Shown here piece after piece: positions 49,001 through 62,331 of a stretch of 64,000 nucleotides of DNA (position 1 is the first letter of the stretch; each line of letters begins with the position of its first letter). This stretch comes from Petrolisthes cinctipes (taxonomy: Eukaryota; Arthropoda; Malacostraca; Decapoda; Porcellanidae). Where the stretch lies: NCBI GenBank assembly GCA_033782935.1, contig JAWQEG010000166.1, positions 1,826,001 to 1,890,000 on the forward strand, in the 5' to 3' direction. The notes below the pieces were generated by a model that worked only from the letters and a program-made list of their open reading frames with translations, did not search any database and was not told the origin of the DNA. Position numbers and translations under genes: made by a program.

Positions 49001-49489
49001 CACTGAGTAGGCATGTACAGATTGCTTCTGGGACCCCAAAATATTGAATTTTCGGGGGTTTGAGCCTGAATTTGAGATATAAACGGGTACAGAAGATACA
49101 TGCACATATTGACTTTGGGCATCTAAAATATCGATTTTCAGCATGTTTTGGGCCTGTATTTTGAAAATACTCTAACACTGAGTAGGCATGTACAGATTGC
49201 TTCTGGGACCCCAAAATATTGAATTTTCGGGTGTTTTGAGCCTGAATTTGAGATATAAACGGGTACTGAAGATGCATGCACATATCGACTTTTGTGCACC
49301 TAAAAGATCGATTTTCAGTATGTTTTGAGCATGTATTTTGAAAATACTCTAACACGGAGTAGGCATGTACAGATCGCTTCTGGGACCCCTAAATATCGAA
49401 TTTTCGGGTGTTTTGGGACTGAATTTGAGATATCGACTTTTTGGCACTTAAAAGATCGATTTTTAGCATGTTTTTAGCCTATATTTTGA
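46004..49489. repeat. Regular HOR stretch of seven units
   Basis: Units start at 46004, 46495, 46996, 47497, 47998, 48489 and 48990, with lengths of 491-501. The marker 'gaaaaaaatc' at 47671-47680 recurs at 55832-55841. One unit has a single-base loss at 'ttcgggggtttgag' near 49053. Confidence 0.86.
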
Positions 49490-49980
49490 AAATATTCTAG
49501 CACTGTACAGATTGCTTCTGGGACCCCAAAATATTGATTTTTCGGGTGTTTTGAGCCTGAATTTGATATATAAACGGGTACAGAAGATACATGCACATAT
49601 TGACTTTGGGCATCTAAAATATCGATTTTCAGCATGTTTTGGGCCTGTATTTTGAAAATACTCTAACACTGAGTAGGCATGTACAGATTGCTTCTGGGAC
49701 CCCAAAATATCGAATTTTCGGGTGTTTTGAGCCTGAATTTGAGATATAAACGGGTACTGAAGATGCATGCACATATCGACTTTTGTGCACCTAAAAGATC
49801 GATTTACAGTATGTTTTGAGCATGTATTTTGAAAATACTCTAACACGGAGTAGGCATGTACAGATCGCTTCTGGGACCCCTAAATATCGAATTTTCGGGT
49901 GTTTTGGGACTAAATTTGAGATATCGACTTTTTGGCACCTAAAAGATCGATTTTTAGCATGTTTTTAGCCTATATTTTGA

Positions 49981-50833
49981 AAATATTCTAGCACTGAGTA
50001 GGCATGTACAGATTGCTTCTGGGACCCCAAAATATTGAATTTTCGGGTGTTTTGAGCCTGAATTTGAGATATAAACGGGTACAGATGATACATGCACATA
50101 TTGACTTTGGGCACCAAAAATATCGATTTTCAGCATGTTTTGGGCCTGTATTTTGAAAATACTCTAACACGGAGTAGGCATGTACAGATCGCTTCTGGGA
50201 CCCCAAAATATCGAATTTTCGGGTGTTTAGGGCCAGAATTTGAGATATAAACGGGTACAGAAGATGCATGCACATATCGACTTTTGGGCACCTAAAATGT
50301 CGATTTTCAGTATGTTTTGAGTATGTATTTTGAAAATACTCTAACACTGAGTAGGCATGTACAGATTGCTTCTGGGACCCCAAAATATTGAATTTTCGGG
50401 TGTTTTGAGCCTGAATTTGAGATATAAACGGGTACAGAAGATACATGCACATATTGACTTTGGGCATCTAAAATATCGATTTTCAGCATGTTTTGGGCCT
50501 GTATTTTGAAAATACTCTAACACTGAGTAGGCATGTACAGATTGCTTCTGGGACCCCAAAATATTGAATTTTCGGGTGTTTTGAGCCTGAATTTGAGATA
50601 TAAACGGGTACAGAAGATACATGCACATATTGACTTTGGGCATCTAAAATATCGATTTTCAGTATGTTTTGGGCCTGTATTTTGAAAATACTCTAACACT
50701 GAGTAGGCATGTACAGATTGCTTCTGGGACCCCTAAATATCGAATTTTCGGGTGTTTTGGGACTGAATTTGAGATATCGACTTTTTGGCACCTAAAAGAT
50801 CGATTTTTAGCATGTTTTTAGCCTATATTTTGA
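49981..50833. repeat. 853-bp five-monomer unit (A-B-A-A-C)
   Basis: Monomers run 49981 (176), 50157 (177), 50334 (176), 50510 (176) and 50686 (148). The B ends in a mixed 'aaaatgtcgattttcag' and 'gttttgagtatg'. Two A2 monomers then follow each other. The duplicate is 53153-54005. Its minus-strand open frame of 159 codons is the longest in the window and simply reads through A and B. Confidence 0.86.
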
Positions 50834-51335
50834 AAATATTCTAGCACTGAGTAGGCATGTACAGATTGCTTCTGGGACCCCAAAATATTGAATTTTCGGG
50901 TGTTTGGGGCCAGAATTTGAGATATAAACGGGTACAGAAGATGCATGCACATATCGACTTTTGGGCACCTAAAAGATCGATTTTCAGTATGTTTTTGGCC
51001 TGTATTTTGAAAATACTCTAACACGGAGTAGGCATGTACAGATCGCTTCTGGGACCCCAAAATATCGAATTTTCGGGTGTTTAGGGCCAGAATTTGAGAT
51101 ATAAACGGGTACAGAAGATGCATGCACATATCGACTTTTGGGCACCTAAGAGATCGATTTTCAGTATGTTTTTGGCCTGTATTTTGAAAATACTCTAACA
51201 CGGAGTAGACATGTACAGATACCTTCTGGGACCTCTAAATATCGAATTTTCGGGTTTTTTGGGACTAAATTTGAGATATCGATTTTTTGGCACCTAAAAT
51301 GTCGATTTTTAGCATGTTTTTAGCCTATATTTTGA
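50834..51335. repeat. 502-bp B-B-C unit
   Basis: A B-type monomer with an A head (50834-51010, marked 'gtgtttggggcc') precedes an ordinary B1 (51011-51187) and C1 (51188-51335). The A body is replaced by B, which adds one base to the usual length. Confidence 0.83.
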
Positions 51336-52661
51336 AAATATTCTAGCACTGTGTAGGCATGTACAGATTGCTTCTGGGACCCCAAAATATTGAATTTTCG
51401 GGTGTTTTGAGCCTGAATTTGAGATATAAACGGGTACAGAAGATACATGCACATATTGACTTTTGGCATCTAAAATATCGATTTTCAGCATGTTTTGGGC
51501 CTGTATTTTGAAAATACTCTAACACTGAGTAGGCATGTACAGATTGCTTCTGGGACCCAAAATATCGAATTTTCGGGTGTTTTGAGCCTGAATTTGAGAT
51601 ATAAACGGGTACTGAAGATGCATGCACATATCGACTTTTGGGCACCTAAAAGATCGATTTTCAGTATGTTTTTGGCCTGTATTTTGAAAATACTCTAACA
51701 CGGAGTAAGCATGTACAGATACCTTCTGGGACCTCTAAATATCGAATTTTCGGGTGTTTTGGGACTGAATTTGAGATATCGATTTTTTGGCACCTAAAAT
51801 GTCGATTTTTAGCATGTTTTTAGCCTATATTTTGAAAATATTCTAGCACTGTGTAGGCATGTACAGATTGCTTCTGGGACCCCAAAATATTGAATTTTCG
51901 GGTGTTTTGAGCCTGAATTTGAGATATAAACGGGTACTGAAGATGCATGCACATATCGACTTTTGTGCACCTAAAAGATCGATTTTCAGTATGTTTTGAG
52001 CATGTATTTTGAAAATACTCTAACACGGAGTAAGCATGTACAGATCGCTTCTGGGACCCCTACATATCGAATTTTCGGGTGTTTTGGGACTGAATTTGAG
52101 ATATCGACTTTTTGGTACCTAAAAGATCGATTTTTAGCATGTTTTTAGCCTATATTTTGAAAATATTCTAGCACTGAGTAGGCATGTACAGATTGCTTCT
52201 GGGACCCCAAAATATTGAATTTTCGGGTGTTTTGAGCCTGAATTTGAGATATAAACGGGTACAGAAGATACATGCACATATTGACTTTGGGCACCAAAAA
52301 TATCGATTTTCAGCATGTTTTGGGCTTGAATTTTGAAAATACTCTAACACGGAGTAGGCATGTACAGATCGCTTCTGGGACCCCAAAATATCGAATTTTC
52401 GGGTGTTTAGGGCCAGAATTTGAGATATAAACGGGTACAGAAGATGCATGCACATATCGACTTTTGGGCACCTAAAAGATCGATTTTCAGTATGTTTTTG
52501 GCCTGTATTTTGAAAATACTCTAACACGGAGTAAGCATGTACAGATACCTTCTGGGACCTCTAAATATCGAATTTTCGGGTGTTTTGGGACTGAATTTGA
52601 GATATCGATTTTTTGGCACCTAAAATGTCGATTTTTAGCATGTTTTTAGCCTATATTTTGA

Positions 52662-55657
52662 AAATATTCTAGCACTGTACAGATTGCTTCTGGGACCCCA
52701 AAATATTGATTTTTCGGGTGTTTTGAGCCTGAATTTGATATATAAACGGGTACAGAAGATACATGCACATATTGACTTTGGGCATCTAAAATATCGATTT
52801 TCAGCATGTTTTGGGCCTGTATTTTGAAAATACTCTAACACTGAGTAGGCATGTACAGATTGCTTCTGGGACCCCAAAATATCGAATTTTCGGGTGTTTT
52901 GAGCCTGAATTTGAGATATAAACGGGTACTGAAGATGCATGCACATATCGACTTTTGTGCACCTAAAAGATCGATTTACAGTATGTTTTGAGCATGTATT
53001 TTGAAAATACTCTAACACGGAGTAGGCATGTACAGATCGCTTCTGGGACCCCTAAATATCGAATTTTCGGGTGTTTTGGGACTAAATTTGAGATATCGAC
53101 TTTTTGGCACCTAAAAGATCGATTTTTAGCATGTTTTTAGCCTATATTTTGAAAATATTCTAGCACTGAGTAGGCATGTACAGATTGCTTCTGGGACCCC
53201 AAAATATTGAATTTTCGGGTGTTTTGAGCCTGAATTTGAGATATAAACGGGTACAGATGATACATGCACATATTGACTTTGGGCACCAAAAATATCGATT
53301 TTCAGCATGTTTTGGGCCTGTATTTTGAAAATACTCTAACACGGAGTAGGCATGTACAGATCGCTTCTGGGACCCCAAAATATCGAATTTTCGGGTGTTT
53401 AGGGCCAGAATTTGAGATATAAACGGGTACAGAAGATGCATGCACATATCGACTTTTGGGCACCTAAAATGTCGATTTTCAGTATGTTTTGAGTATGTAT
53501 TTTGAAAATACTCTAACACTGAGTAGGCATGTACAGATTGCTTCTGGGACCCCAAAATATTGAATTTTCGGGTGTTTTGAGCCTGAATTTGAGATATAAA
53601 CGGGTACAGAAGATACATGCACATATTGACTTTGGGCATCTAAAATATCGATTTTCAGCATGTTTTGGGCCTGTATTTTGAAAATACTCTAACACTGAGT
53701 AGGCATGTACAGATTGCTTCTGGGACCCCAAAATATTGAATTTTCGGGTGTTTTGAGCCTGAATTTGAGATATAAACGGGTACAGAAGATACATGCACAT
53801 ATTGACTTTGGGCATCTAAAATATCGATTTTCAGTATGTTTTGGGCCTGTATTTTGAAAATACTCTAACACTGAGTAGGCATGTACAGATTGCTTCTGGG
53901 ACCCCTAAATATCGAATTTTCGGGTGTTTTGGGACTGAATTTGAGATATCGACTTTTTGGCACCTAAAAGATCGATTTTTAGCATGTTTTTAGCCTATAT
54001 TTTGAAAATATTCTAGCACTGAGTAGGCATGTACAGATTGCTTCTGGGACCCCAAAATATTGAATTTTCGGGTGTTTGGGGCCAGAATTTGAGATATAAA
54101 CGGGTACAGAAGATGCATGCACATATCGACTTTTGGGCACCTAAAAGATCGATTTTCAGTATGTTTTTGGCCTGTATTTTGAAAATACTCTAACACGGAG
54201 TAGGCATGTACAGATCGCTTCTGGGACCCCAAAATATCGAATTTTCGGGTGTTTAGGGCCAGAATTTGAGATATAAACGGGTACAGAAGATGCATGCACA
54301 TATCGACTTTTGGGCACCTAAGAGATCGATTTTCAGTATGTTTTTGGCCTGTATTTTGAAAATACTCTAACACGGAGTAGACATGTACAGATACCTTCTG
54401 GGACCTCTAAATATCGAATTTTCGGGTTTTTTGGGACTAAATTTGAGATATCGATTTTTTGGCACCTAAAATGTCGATTTTTAGCATGTTTTGGGCCTGT
54501 ATTTTGAAAATACTCTAACACTGAGTAGGCATGTACAGATTGCTTCTGGGACCCAAAATATCGAATTTTCGGGTGTTTTGAGCCTGAATTTGAGATATAA
54601 ACGGGTACTGAAGATGCATGCACATATCGACTTTTGGGCACCTAAAAGATCGATTTTCAGTATGTTTTTGGCCTGTATTTTGAAAATACTCTAACACGGA
54701 GTAAGCATGTACAGATACCTTCTGGGACCTCTAAATATCGAATTTTCGGGTGTTTTGGGACTGAATTTGAGATATCGATTTTTTGGCACCTAAAATGTCG
54801 ATTTTTAGCATGTTTTTAGCCTATATTTTGAAAATATTCTAGCACTGTGTAGGCATGTACAGATTGCTTCTGGGACCCCAAAATATTGAATTTTCGGGTG
54901 TTTTGAGCCTGAATTTGAGATATAAACGGGTACTGAAGATGCATGCACATATCGACTTTTGTGCACCTAAAAGATCGATTTTCAGTATGTTTTGAGCATG
55001 TATTTTGAAAATACTCTAACACGGAGTAAGCATGTACAGATCGCTTCTGGGACCCCTACATATCGAATTTTCGGGTGTTTTGGGACTGAATTTGAGATAT
55101 CGACTTTTTGGTACCTAAAAGATCGATTTTTAGCATGTTTTTAGCCTATATTTTGAAAATATTCTAGCACTGAGTAGGCATGTACAGATTGCTTCTGGGA
55201 CCCCAAAATATTGAATTTTCGGGTGTTTTGAGCCTGAATTTGAGATATAAACGGGTACAGAAGATACATGCACATATTGACTTTGGGCACCAAAAATATC
55301 GATTTTCAGCATGTTTTGGGCTTGAATTTTGAAAATACTCTAACACGGAGTAGGCATGTACAGATCGCTTCTGGGACCCCAAAATATCGAATTTTCGGGT
55401 GTTTAGGGCCAGAATTTGAGATATAAACGGGTACAGAAGATGCATGCACATATCGACTTTTGGGCACCTAAAAGATCGATTTTCAGTATGTTTTTGGCCT
55501 GTATTTTGAAAATACTCTAACACGGAGTAAGCATGTACAGATACCTTCTGGGACCTCTAAATATCGAATTTTCGGGTGTTTTGGGACTGAATTTGAGATA
55601 TCGATTTTTTGGCACCTAAAATGTCGATTTTTAGCATGTTTTTAGCCTATATTTTGA
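52662..55657. repeat. Block h, copy 2 (2996 bp, one monomer lost)
   Basis: Offset 3172 holds from 52662 to about 54492 and offset 2996 from there to 55657. The 176-bp step equals one A monomer. Apart from that loss I noticed no difference between the copies in the stretches compared, so this is among the youngest duplications here. Confidence 0.9.
54006..54831. repeat. 826-bp fused unit with a C1/A2 hybrid monomer
   Basis: Monomers run B (54006), B (54183), a 148-bp C1/A2 hybrid (54360), B (54508) and C1 (54684). The breakpoint lies in agcatgtttt at 54483-54492. In copy 1 this 10-mer stands at both 51311-51320 and 51487-51496, exactly 176 bp apart. Confidence 0.9.
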
Positions 55658-58600
55658 AAATATTCTAGCACTGTGTAGGCATGTACAGATTGCTTCTGGG
55701 ACCCCAAAATATTGAATTTTCGGGTGTTTTGAGCCTGAATTTGAGATATAAACGGGTACAGAAGATACATGCACATATTGACTTTGGGCATCTAAAATAT
55801 CGATTTTCAGCATGTTTTGGGCCTGAATTTTGAAAAAAATCTAACACTGAGTAGGCATGTACAGATTGCTTCTGGGACCCCAAAATATTGAATTTTCGGG
55901 TGTTTAGGGCCAGAATTTGAGATATAAACGGGTACAGAAGATGCATGCACATATCGACTTTTGGGCACCTAAAAGATCGATTTTCAGTATGTTTTTGGCC
56001 TGTATTTTGAAAATACTCTAACAAGGAGTAGGCATGTACAGATCGCTTCTGGGACCCCTAAATATCGAATTTTCGGGTGTTTTGGGACTGAATTTGAGAT
56101 ATCGACTTTTTGGCACTTAAAAGATCGATTTTTAGCATGTTTTTAGCCTATATTTTGAAAATATTCTAGCACTGTGTAGGCATGTACAGATTGCTTCTGG
56201 GACCCCAAAATATTGAATTTTCGGGTGTTTTGAGCCTGAATTTGAGATATAAACGGGTACAGAAGATACATGCACATATTGACTTTGGGCATCTAAAATA
56301 TCGATTTTCAGCATGTTTTGGGCCTGTATTTTGAAAATACTCTAACACTGAGTAGGCATGTACAGACTGCTTCTGGGACCCCAAAATATTGAATTTTCGG
56401 GTGTTTTGAGCCTGAATTTGAGATATAAACGGGTACTGAAGATGCATGCACATATCGACTTTTGTGCACCTAAAAGATCGATTTTCAGTATGTTTTGAGC
56501 ATGTATTTTGAAAATACTCTAACACGGAGTAGGCATGTACAGATCGCTTCTGGGACCCCTAAATATCGAATTTTCGGGTGTTTTGGGACTAAATTTGAGA
56601 TATCGACTTTTTGGCACCTAAAAGATCGATTTTTATCATGTTTTTAGCCTATATTTAGAAATACTCTAGCACTGAGTAGGCATGTACAGATTGCTTCTGG
56701 GACCCCAAAATATTGAATTTTCGGGTGTTTTGAGCCTGAATTTGAGATATAAACGGGTACAGAAGATACATGCACATATTGACTTTGGGCACCAAAAATA
56801 TCGATTTTCAGCATGTTTTGAGCCTGAATTTTGAAAATACTCTAACACGGAGTAGGCATGTACAGATTGCTTCTGGGACCCCAAAATATCGAATTTTCGG
56901 GTGTTTAGGGCCAGAATTTGAGATATAAACGGGTACAGAAGATGCATGCACATATCGACTTTTGGGCACCTAAGAGATCGATTTTCAGTATGTTTTTGGC
57001 CTCTATTTTGAAAATACTCTAACACGGAGTAGGCATGTACAGATACCTTCTGGGACCTCTAAATATCGAATTTTCGGGTGTTTTGGGACTGAATTTGAGA
57101 TATCGATTTTTTGGCACCTAAAATGTCGATTTTTAGCATGTTTTTAGCCTATATTTTGAAAATATTCTAGCACTGTGTAGGCATGTACAGATTGCTTCTG
57201 GGACCCCAAAATATTGAATTTTCGGGTGTTTTGAGCCTGAATTTGAGATATAAACGGGTACAGAAGATACATGCACATATTGACTTTGGGCACCTAAAAG
57301 ATCGATTTTCAGCATGTTTTGGGCCTGTATTTTGAAAATACTCTAACACTGAGTATTCATGTACAGATACCTTCTGGGACCTCTAAATATCGACTTTTCG
57401 GGTGTTTTGGGACTGAATTTGAGATATCGATTTTTTGGCACCTAAAATGTCGATTTTTAGCATGTTTTTAGCCTATATTTTGAAAATATTCTAGCACTGT
57501 GTAGGCATGTACAGATTGCTTCTGGGACCCCAAAATATTGAATTTTCGGGTGTTTTGAGCCTGAATTTGAGATATAAACGGGTACAGAAGTTACATGCAC
57601 ATATTGACTTTGAGCATCTATAATATCGATTTTCAGCATGTTTTGGGCCTGTATTTTGAAAATACTCTAACACGGAGTAGGCATGTACAGATTGCTTCTG
57701 GGACCCCAAAATATTGAATTTTCGGGTGTTTTGAGCCTGAATTTGAGATATAAACGGGTACTGAAGATTCATGCAAATATCGACTTTTGTGCACCTAAAA
57801 GATCGATTTTCAGTATGTTTTGAGCATGTATTTTGAAAATACTCTAACACGTAGTAGGCATGTACAGATCGCTTCTGGGACCCCTAAATATCGAATTTTC
57901 GGGTGTTTTGGGACTGTTTCGAGATATCGACTTTTTGGCACCTAAAAGATCGATTTTTAGCATGTTTTTAGCCTATATTTTGAAAATATTCTAGCACTGT
58001 GTAGGCATGTACAGATTGCTTCTGGGACCCCAAAATATTGAATTTTCGGGTGTTTTGAGCCTGAATTTGAGATATAAACGGGTACAGAAGATACATGCAC
58101 ATATTGACTTTGGGCACCAAAAATATCGATTTTCAGCATGTTTTGGGCCTGAATTTTGAAAATACTCTAACACGGAGTAGGCATGTACAGATCGCTTCTG
58201 GGACCCCAAAATATCGAATTTTCTGGTGTTTAGGGCCAGAATTTGAGATATAAACGGGTACAGAAGATGCATGCACATATCGACTTTTGTGCACCTAAGA
58301 GATCGATTTTCAGTATGTTTTTGGCCTGTATTTTGAAAATACTCTAACACGGAGTAGACATGTACAGATACCTTCTGGGACCTCTAAATATCGAATTTTC
58401 GGGTGTTTTGGGACTGAATTTGAGATATCGATTTTTTGGCACCTAAAATGTCGATTTTCAGCATGTTTTTAGCCTATATTTTGAAAATATTCTAGCACTG
58501 TGTAGGCATGTACAGATTACTTCTGGGACCCCAAAATATTGAATTTTCGGGTGTTTTGAGCCTGAATTTGAGATATAAACGGGTACAGAAGATACATGCA

Positions 58601-60979
58601 CATATTGACTTTCGGCATCTAAAATATCGATTTTCAGCATGTTTTGGGCCTGTATTTTGAAAATACTCTAACACTGAGTAGGCATGTACAGATTGCTTCT
58701 GGGACCCCAAAATATCGAATTTTCGGGTGTTTTGAGCCTGAATTTGAGATATAAACGGGTACAGAAGATGCATGCACATATCGACTTTTGGGCACCTAAA
58801 AGATCGATTTTCAGTATGTTTTTGGCCTGTATTTTGAAAATACTCTAACACGGAGTAAGCATGTACAGATACCTTCTGGGACCTCTAAATATCGAATTTT
58901 CGGGTGTTTTGGCACTGAATTTGAGATATCGATTTTTTGGCACCTAAAATGTCGATTTTTAGCATGTTTTTAGCCTATATTTTGAAAATATTCTAGCACT
59001 GTGTAGGCATGTACAGATTGCTTCTGGGACCCCAAAATATTGAATTTTCGGGTGTTTTGAGCCTGAATTTGAGATATAAACGGGTACAGAAGATACATGC
59101 ACATATTGACTTTGGGCATCTAAAATATCGATTTTCAGCATGTTTTGGGCCTGTATTTTGAAAATACTCTAACACTGAGTAGGCATGTACAGATTGCTTC
59201 TGGGACCCCAAAATATTGAATTTTCGGGTGTTTTGAGCCTGAATTTGAGATATAAACGGGTACTGAAGATGCATGCACATATCGACTTTTGTGCACCTAA
59301 AAGATCGATTTTCAGTATGTTTTGAACATGTATTTTGAAAATACTCTAACACGGAGTAGGCATGTACAGATCGCTTCTGGGACCCCTAAATATCGAATTT
59401 TCGGGTGTTTTGGGACTGAATTTGAGATATCGACTTTTTGGCACCTAAAAGATCGATTTTTAGCATGTTTTTAGCCTATATTTTGAAAATATTCTAGCAC
59501 TGAGTAGGCATGTACAGATTGCTTCTGGGACCCCAAAATATTGAATTTTCGGGTGTTTTGAGCCTGAATTTGAGATATAAACGGGTACAGAAGATACATG
59601 CACATATTGACTTTGGGCGCCAAAAATATCGATTTTCAGCATGTTTTGGGCCTGAATGTTGAAAATACTCTAACACGGAGTAGGCATGTACAGATCGCTT
59701 CTGGGACCCCAAAATATCGAATTTTCGGGTGTTTAGCGCCAGAATTTGAGATATAAACGGGTACAGAAGATGCATGCACATATCGACTTTTGGGCACCTA
59801 AAAGATCGATTTTCAGTATGTTTTTGGCCTGTATTTTGAAAATACTCTAACACGGAGTAGGCATGTACAGATCGCGTCTGGGACCCCTAAATATCGAATT
59901 TTCGAGTGTTTTGGGACTGAATTTGAGATATCGACTTTTTGGCACTTAAAATATCGATTTTTAGCAAGTTTTTAGCCTATATTTTGAAAATATTCTAGCA
60001 CTGTACAGATTGCTTCTGGGACCCCAAAATATTGAATTTTCGGTTGTTTTGAGCCTGAATTTGAGATATAAACGGGTACAGAAGATACATGCACATATTG
60101 ACTTTGGGCATCTAAAATATCGATTTTCAGCATGTTTTGGGCCTGTATTTTGAAAATACTTTAACACTGAGTACGCATGTACAGATTGCTTCTGGGACCC
60201 CAAAATATTGAATTTTCGGGTGTTTTGAGCCTGAATTTGAGATATAAACGGGTACTGAAGATGCATGCACATATCGACTTTTGTGCACCTAAAACATCGT
60301 TTTTCAGTATGTTTTGAGCATGTAATTTGAAAATACTCTAACACGGAGTAGGCATGTACAGATCGCTTCTGGGACCCCTAAATATCGAATTTTCGGGTGT
60401 TTTGGGACTGAATTTGAGATATCGACTTTTTGGCACCTAAAAGATCGATTTTTAGCATGTTTTTAACCTATATTTTGAAAATATTCTAGCACTGAGTAGG
60501 CATGTACAGATTGCTTCTGGGACCCCCAAATATTGAATTTTCGGGTGATTTGAGCCTTAATTTGAGATATAAACGGGTACAGAAGATACATGCACATATT
60601 GACTTTGGGCACCAAAAATATCGATTTTTAGCATGTTTTGGGCCTGAATTTTGAAAATACTCTAACACGGAGTAGGCATGTACAGATTGCTTCTGGGACC
60701 CCAAAATATCGAATTTTCGGGTGTTTAGGGCCAGAATTTGAGATATAAACGGGTACAGAAGATGCATGCACATATCGACTTTTGTGCACCTAAGAGATCG
60801 ATTTTCAGTATGTTTTGAGCATGTATTTTGAAAATACTCTAACACGGAGTAGGCATGTACAGATTGCTTCTGGGACCCCTAAATATCGAATTTTCGGGTG
60901 TTTTGGGACTGAATTTGAGATATCGACTTTTTGGCACCTAAAAGATCGATTTTTAGCATGTTTTTAGCCTATATTTTGA
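55658..60979. repeat. Moderately regular HOR stretch of eleven units
   Basis: Units start at 55658, 56159, 56659, 57160, 57484, 57984, 58485, 58986, 59487, 59988 and 60479. The first repeats 47497 at offset 8161. 57160-57483 is an A-C dimer of 324 bp. 56159 ends with a one-base loss at 'atatttagaaatactc'. 57484 has 'gactgtttcgag' at 57912. Confidence 0.84.
57160..57483. repeat. 324-bp A-C dimer unit (B lost)
   Basis: The A monomer ends with B-like 'gcacctaaaagatcg' followed by A-like 'cagcatgttttgggcctg', then passes straight into C1 with 'gagtattcatg' and 'atatcgacttttcggg'. The length equals 176+148. Confidence 0.83.
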
Positions 60980-61655
60980 AAATATTCTAGCACTGAGTAG
61001 GCATGTACAGATTGCTTCTGGGACCCCAAAATATTGAATTTTCGGGTGTTTTGAGCCTGAATTTGAGATATAAACGGGTACAGAAGATACATGCACATAT
61101 TGACTTTGGGCGCCAAAAATATCGATTTTCAGCATGTTTTGGGCCTGAATTTTGAAAATACTCTAACACGGAGTAGGCATGTACAGATTGCTTCTGGGAC
61201 CCCAAAATATTGAATTTCCGGGTGTTTTGAGCCTGAATTTGAGATATAAACGGGTACTGAAGATTCATGCACATATCGACTTTTGTGCACCTAAAAGATC
61301 GATTTTCAGTATGTTTTGAGCATTTATTTTGAAAATACTCTAACACGGAGTAGGCATGTACAGATCGCTTCTGGGACCCCTAAACATCGAATTTTCGGGT
61401 GTTTTGGGACTGTTTCGAGATATCGACTTTTTGGCACCTAAAAGATCGATTTTTAGCATGTTTTTAGCCTATATTTTGAAAATATTCTAGCACTGTGTAG
61501 GCATGTACAGATTGCTTCTGGGACCCCAAAATATTGAATTTTCGGGTGTTTTGAGCCTGAATTTGAGATATAAACGGGTACAGAAGATACATGCACATAT
61601 TTACTTTGTGCATCTAAAATATCGATTTTCAGTATGTTTTGAGCATGTATTTTGA
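60980..61655. repeat. Block i, copy 1 (676 bp: trimer plus one monomer)
   Basis: A 500-bp trimer with 'gactgtttcgag' at 61408 is followed by a 176-bp single-monomer unit (61480-61655) that starts as A2 and ends as B2 ('gtatgttttgagcatg'). Confidence 0.85.
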
Positions 61656-62331
61656 AAATATTCTAGCACTGAGTAGGCATGTACAGATTGCTTCTGCGAC
61701 CCCAAAATATTGAATTTTCGGGTGTTTTGAGCCTGAATTTGAGATATAAACGGGTACAGAAGATACATGCACATATTGACTTTGGGCGCCAAAAATATCG
61801 ATTTTCAGCATGTTTTGGGCCTGAATTTTGAAAATACTCTAACACGGAGTAGGCATGTACAGATTGCTTCTGGGACCCCAAAATATTGAATTTTCGGGTG
61901 TTTTGAGCCTGAATTTGAGATATAAACGGGTACTGAAGATTCATACACATATCGACTTTTGTGCACCTAAAAGATCGATTTTCAGTATGTTTTGAGCATT
62001 TATTTTGAAAATACTCTAACACGGAGTAGGCATGTACAGATCGCTTCTGGGACCCCTAAATATCGAATTTTCGGGTGTTTTGGGACTGTTTCGAGATATC
62101 GACTTTTTGGCACCTAAAAGATCGATTTTTAGCATGTTTTTAGCCTATATTTTGAAAATATTCTAGCACTGTGTAGGCATGTACAGATTGCTTCTGGGAC
62201 CCCAAAATATTGAATTTTCGGGTGTTTTGAGCCTGAATTTGAGATATAAACGGGTACAGAAGATACATGCACATATTGACTTTGGGCATCTAAAATATCG
62301 ATTTTCAGCATGTTTTGGGCCTGTATTTTGA
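61656..62331. repeat. Block i, copy 2
   Basis: The trimer repeats at offset 676, with 'gactgtttcgag' at 62084, 'gaagattcat' and 'gagcatttatttt' all shared. The following monomer at 62156 is an intact A2 rather than the A/B hybrid of copy 1, so the repeat ends inside it. Confidence 0.83.

Larger units (their letters stand above)
49490..52661. repeat. Block h, copy 1 (3172 bp)
   Basis: Units are 491, 853, 502, 500, 325 and 501. Markers are 'attgatttttcgggtg', 'atttgatatataaac', 'gatttacagtatg', 'gtacagatgatac', 'gttttgagtatg', 'gtgtttggggcc' and 'gggacccaaaatatcg'. All recur in copy 2. Confidence 0.9.

Noticed and set aside
49988..50467. Minus-strand open frame of 159 codons, the longest in the window, with an identical copy at 53160-53639
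   Set aside because: It reads through satellite monomers B and A, and its amino-acid string is the translated repeat. Open frames of 60-132 codons with the same words recur in almost every unit in two or more frames, with no independent start signal, codon bias or domain. The two identical copies are explained by the 3172-bp duplication.
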